Assembly (NCBI GenBank): GCA_902546765.1
Contig: CACCLG010000001.1
Span: 1 to 64,000 of the forward strand
Reading direction: 5' to 3'
DNA from: an uncultured Pelagibacteraceae bacterium
GTDB lineage: Bacteria; Pseudomonadota; Alphaproteobacteria; Pelagibacterales; Pelagibacteraceae
Length of the DNA: 64,000 bases
Part shown: one piece after another, positions 63,492-64,000 of the stretch
Layout of the letters: each line of letters starts with the position of its first letter
Numbering within the stretch: the first letter of the stretch is position 1
Notes under the pieces: generated by a model
What the model was told of the DNA's origin: nothing
Seen by the model: the letters and a program-made list of their open reading frames with translations, nothing else
The model's database searches: none
Made by a program: the position numbers and the translations under genes

Positions 63492-64000
63492 ATGTTTAAA
63501 GAGCTGTACAGGAAATCAATTGAATTAGCTGCTCATAAAAGTTCAAAATTTTTTCTAGCTATTATATCATTTATAGAAAGTTTTATTTTTCCAATACCTC
63601 CAGATGTATTAATCATTCCAATGACAATAGCGAAAAGGCATGAATGGTACAGAATAGCTCTAATCGCAACAATATCATCGGTACTGGGTGCATGCTTAGG
63701 TTATCTAATAGGCTACATTTTTTTTAACGAAATAGGTTTAAAAATATTTGAATTATATGGTGTTGATAATGCATCTTTTTTAAAAGATAAGGTTTCTAGT
63801 GAAGGTGGTGTCATCGCATGGATGACCTTACTTGCTATTGCAGGGTTTACGCCAATCCCTTTTAAACTATTAACAATTACAAGTGGCTTTGTGCATTTTA
63901 ATATTTTTTATTTTATTATTATTTCCTTTTTAACCAGAGGATCTAGGTTTTTTTTAATTGCTTTTTTAATAGGAAATTTTGGTGCTGCCATGCGTAAAAT
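63492..64000 (+). CDS. YqaA/DedA-family membrane protein, truncated by window end
   Basis: Own translation MFKELYRKSIELAAHKSSKFFLAIISFIESFIFPIPPDVLIIPMTIAKRHEWYRIALIATISSVLGACLGYLIGY...; open to the window end. Confidence 0.85.
   Translation, partial: MFKELYRKSIELAAHKSSKFFLAIISFIESFIFPIPPDVLIIPMTIAKRHEWYRIALIATISSVLGACLGYLIGYIFFNEIGLKIFELYGVDNASFLKDKVSSEGGVIAWMTLLAIAGFTPIPFKLLTITSGFVHFNIFYFIIISFLTRGSRFFLIAFLIGNFGAAMRK

Overview
This is an AT-rich alphaproteobacterial chromosome segment. Gene content, the very short spacers and the protein sequences fit the SAR11/Pelagibacterales lineage (an inference from family resemblance; no search was run). It is densely packed core genome. I see no prophage, IS element, rRNA operon or CRISPR array. 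Main blocks: hisG-hisZ-hisS with tRNA-His; hisD/murA/dcd/infA/csp; rpmH-rnpA-yidD-yidC-argB-dapD-dapE; truA-fmt-def; aroK-aroB; bolA/dnaJ-like/cobS-cobT; a RegB-like kinase and gyrB; lepA-pheT-pheS-rplT-rpmI-infC-thrS; gltB-gltD; aceF-aceE; acetoacetyl-CoA synthetase; Suv3-like helicase-TerB-ferredoxin-CarD; and six tRNAs (His, Phe, Thr, Ser, Arg, Leu). The ORF track misses several small items: a 27-aa all-basic H1-like peptide gene with SD, promoter-like and terminator signals (61365-61448, -); a 24-aa His-rich mini-ORF with alternative hairpins just upstream of tRNA-His-hisS-hisZ-hisG (5064-5227, -); a 25-aa membrane peptide ORF coupled to a thioesterase; rpmH; and a 34-aa Lys-rich ORF next to dcd. 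Other points of interest are an N-terminal lipoyl domain fused to AceE, adjacent HDAC-family and SET-domain genes, a tRNA-His lacking the G-1:C73 signature, and a very A-rich Lys-rich N-terminus on CarD that overlaps the ferredoxin gene.
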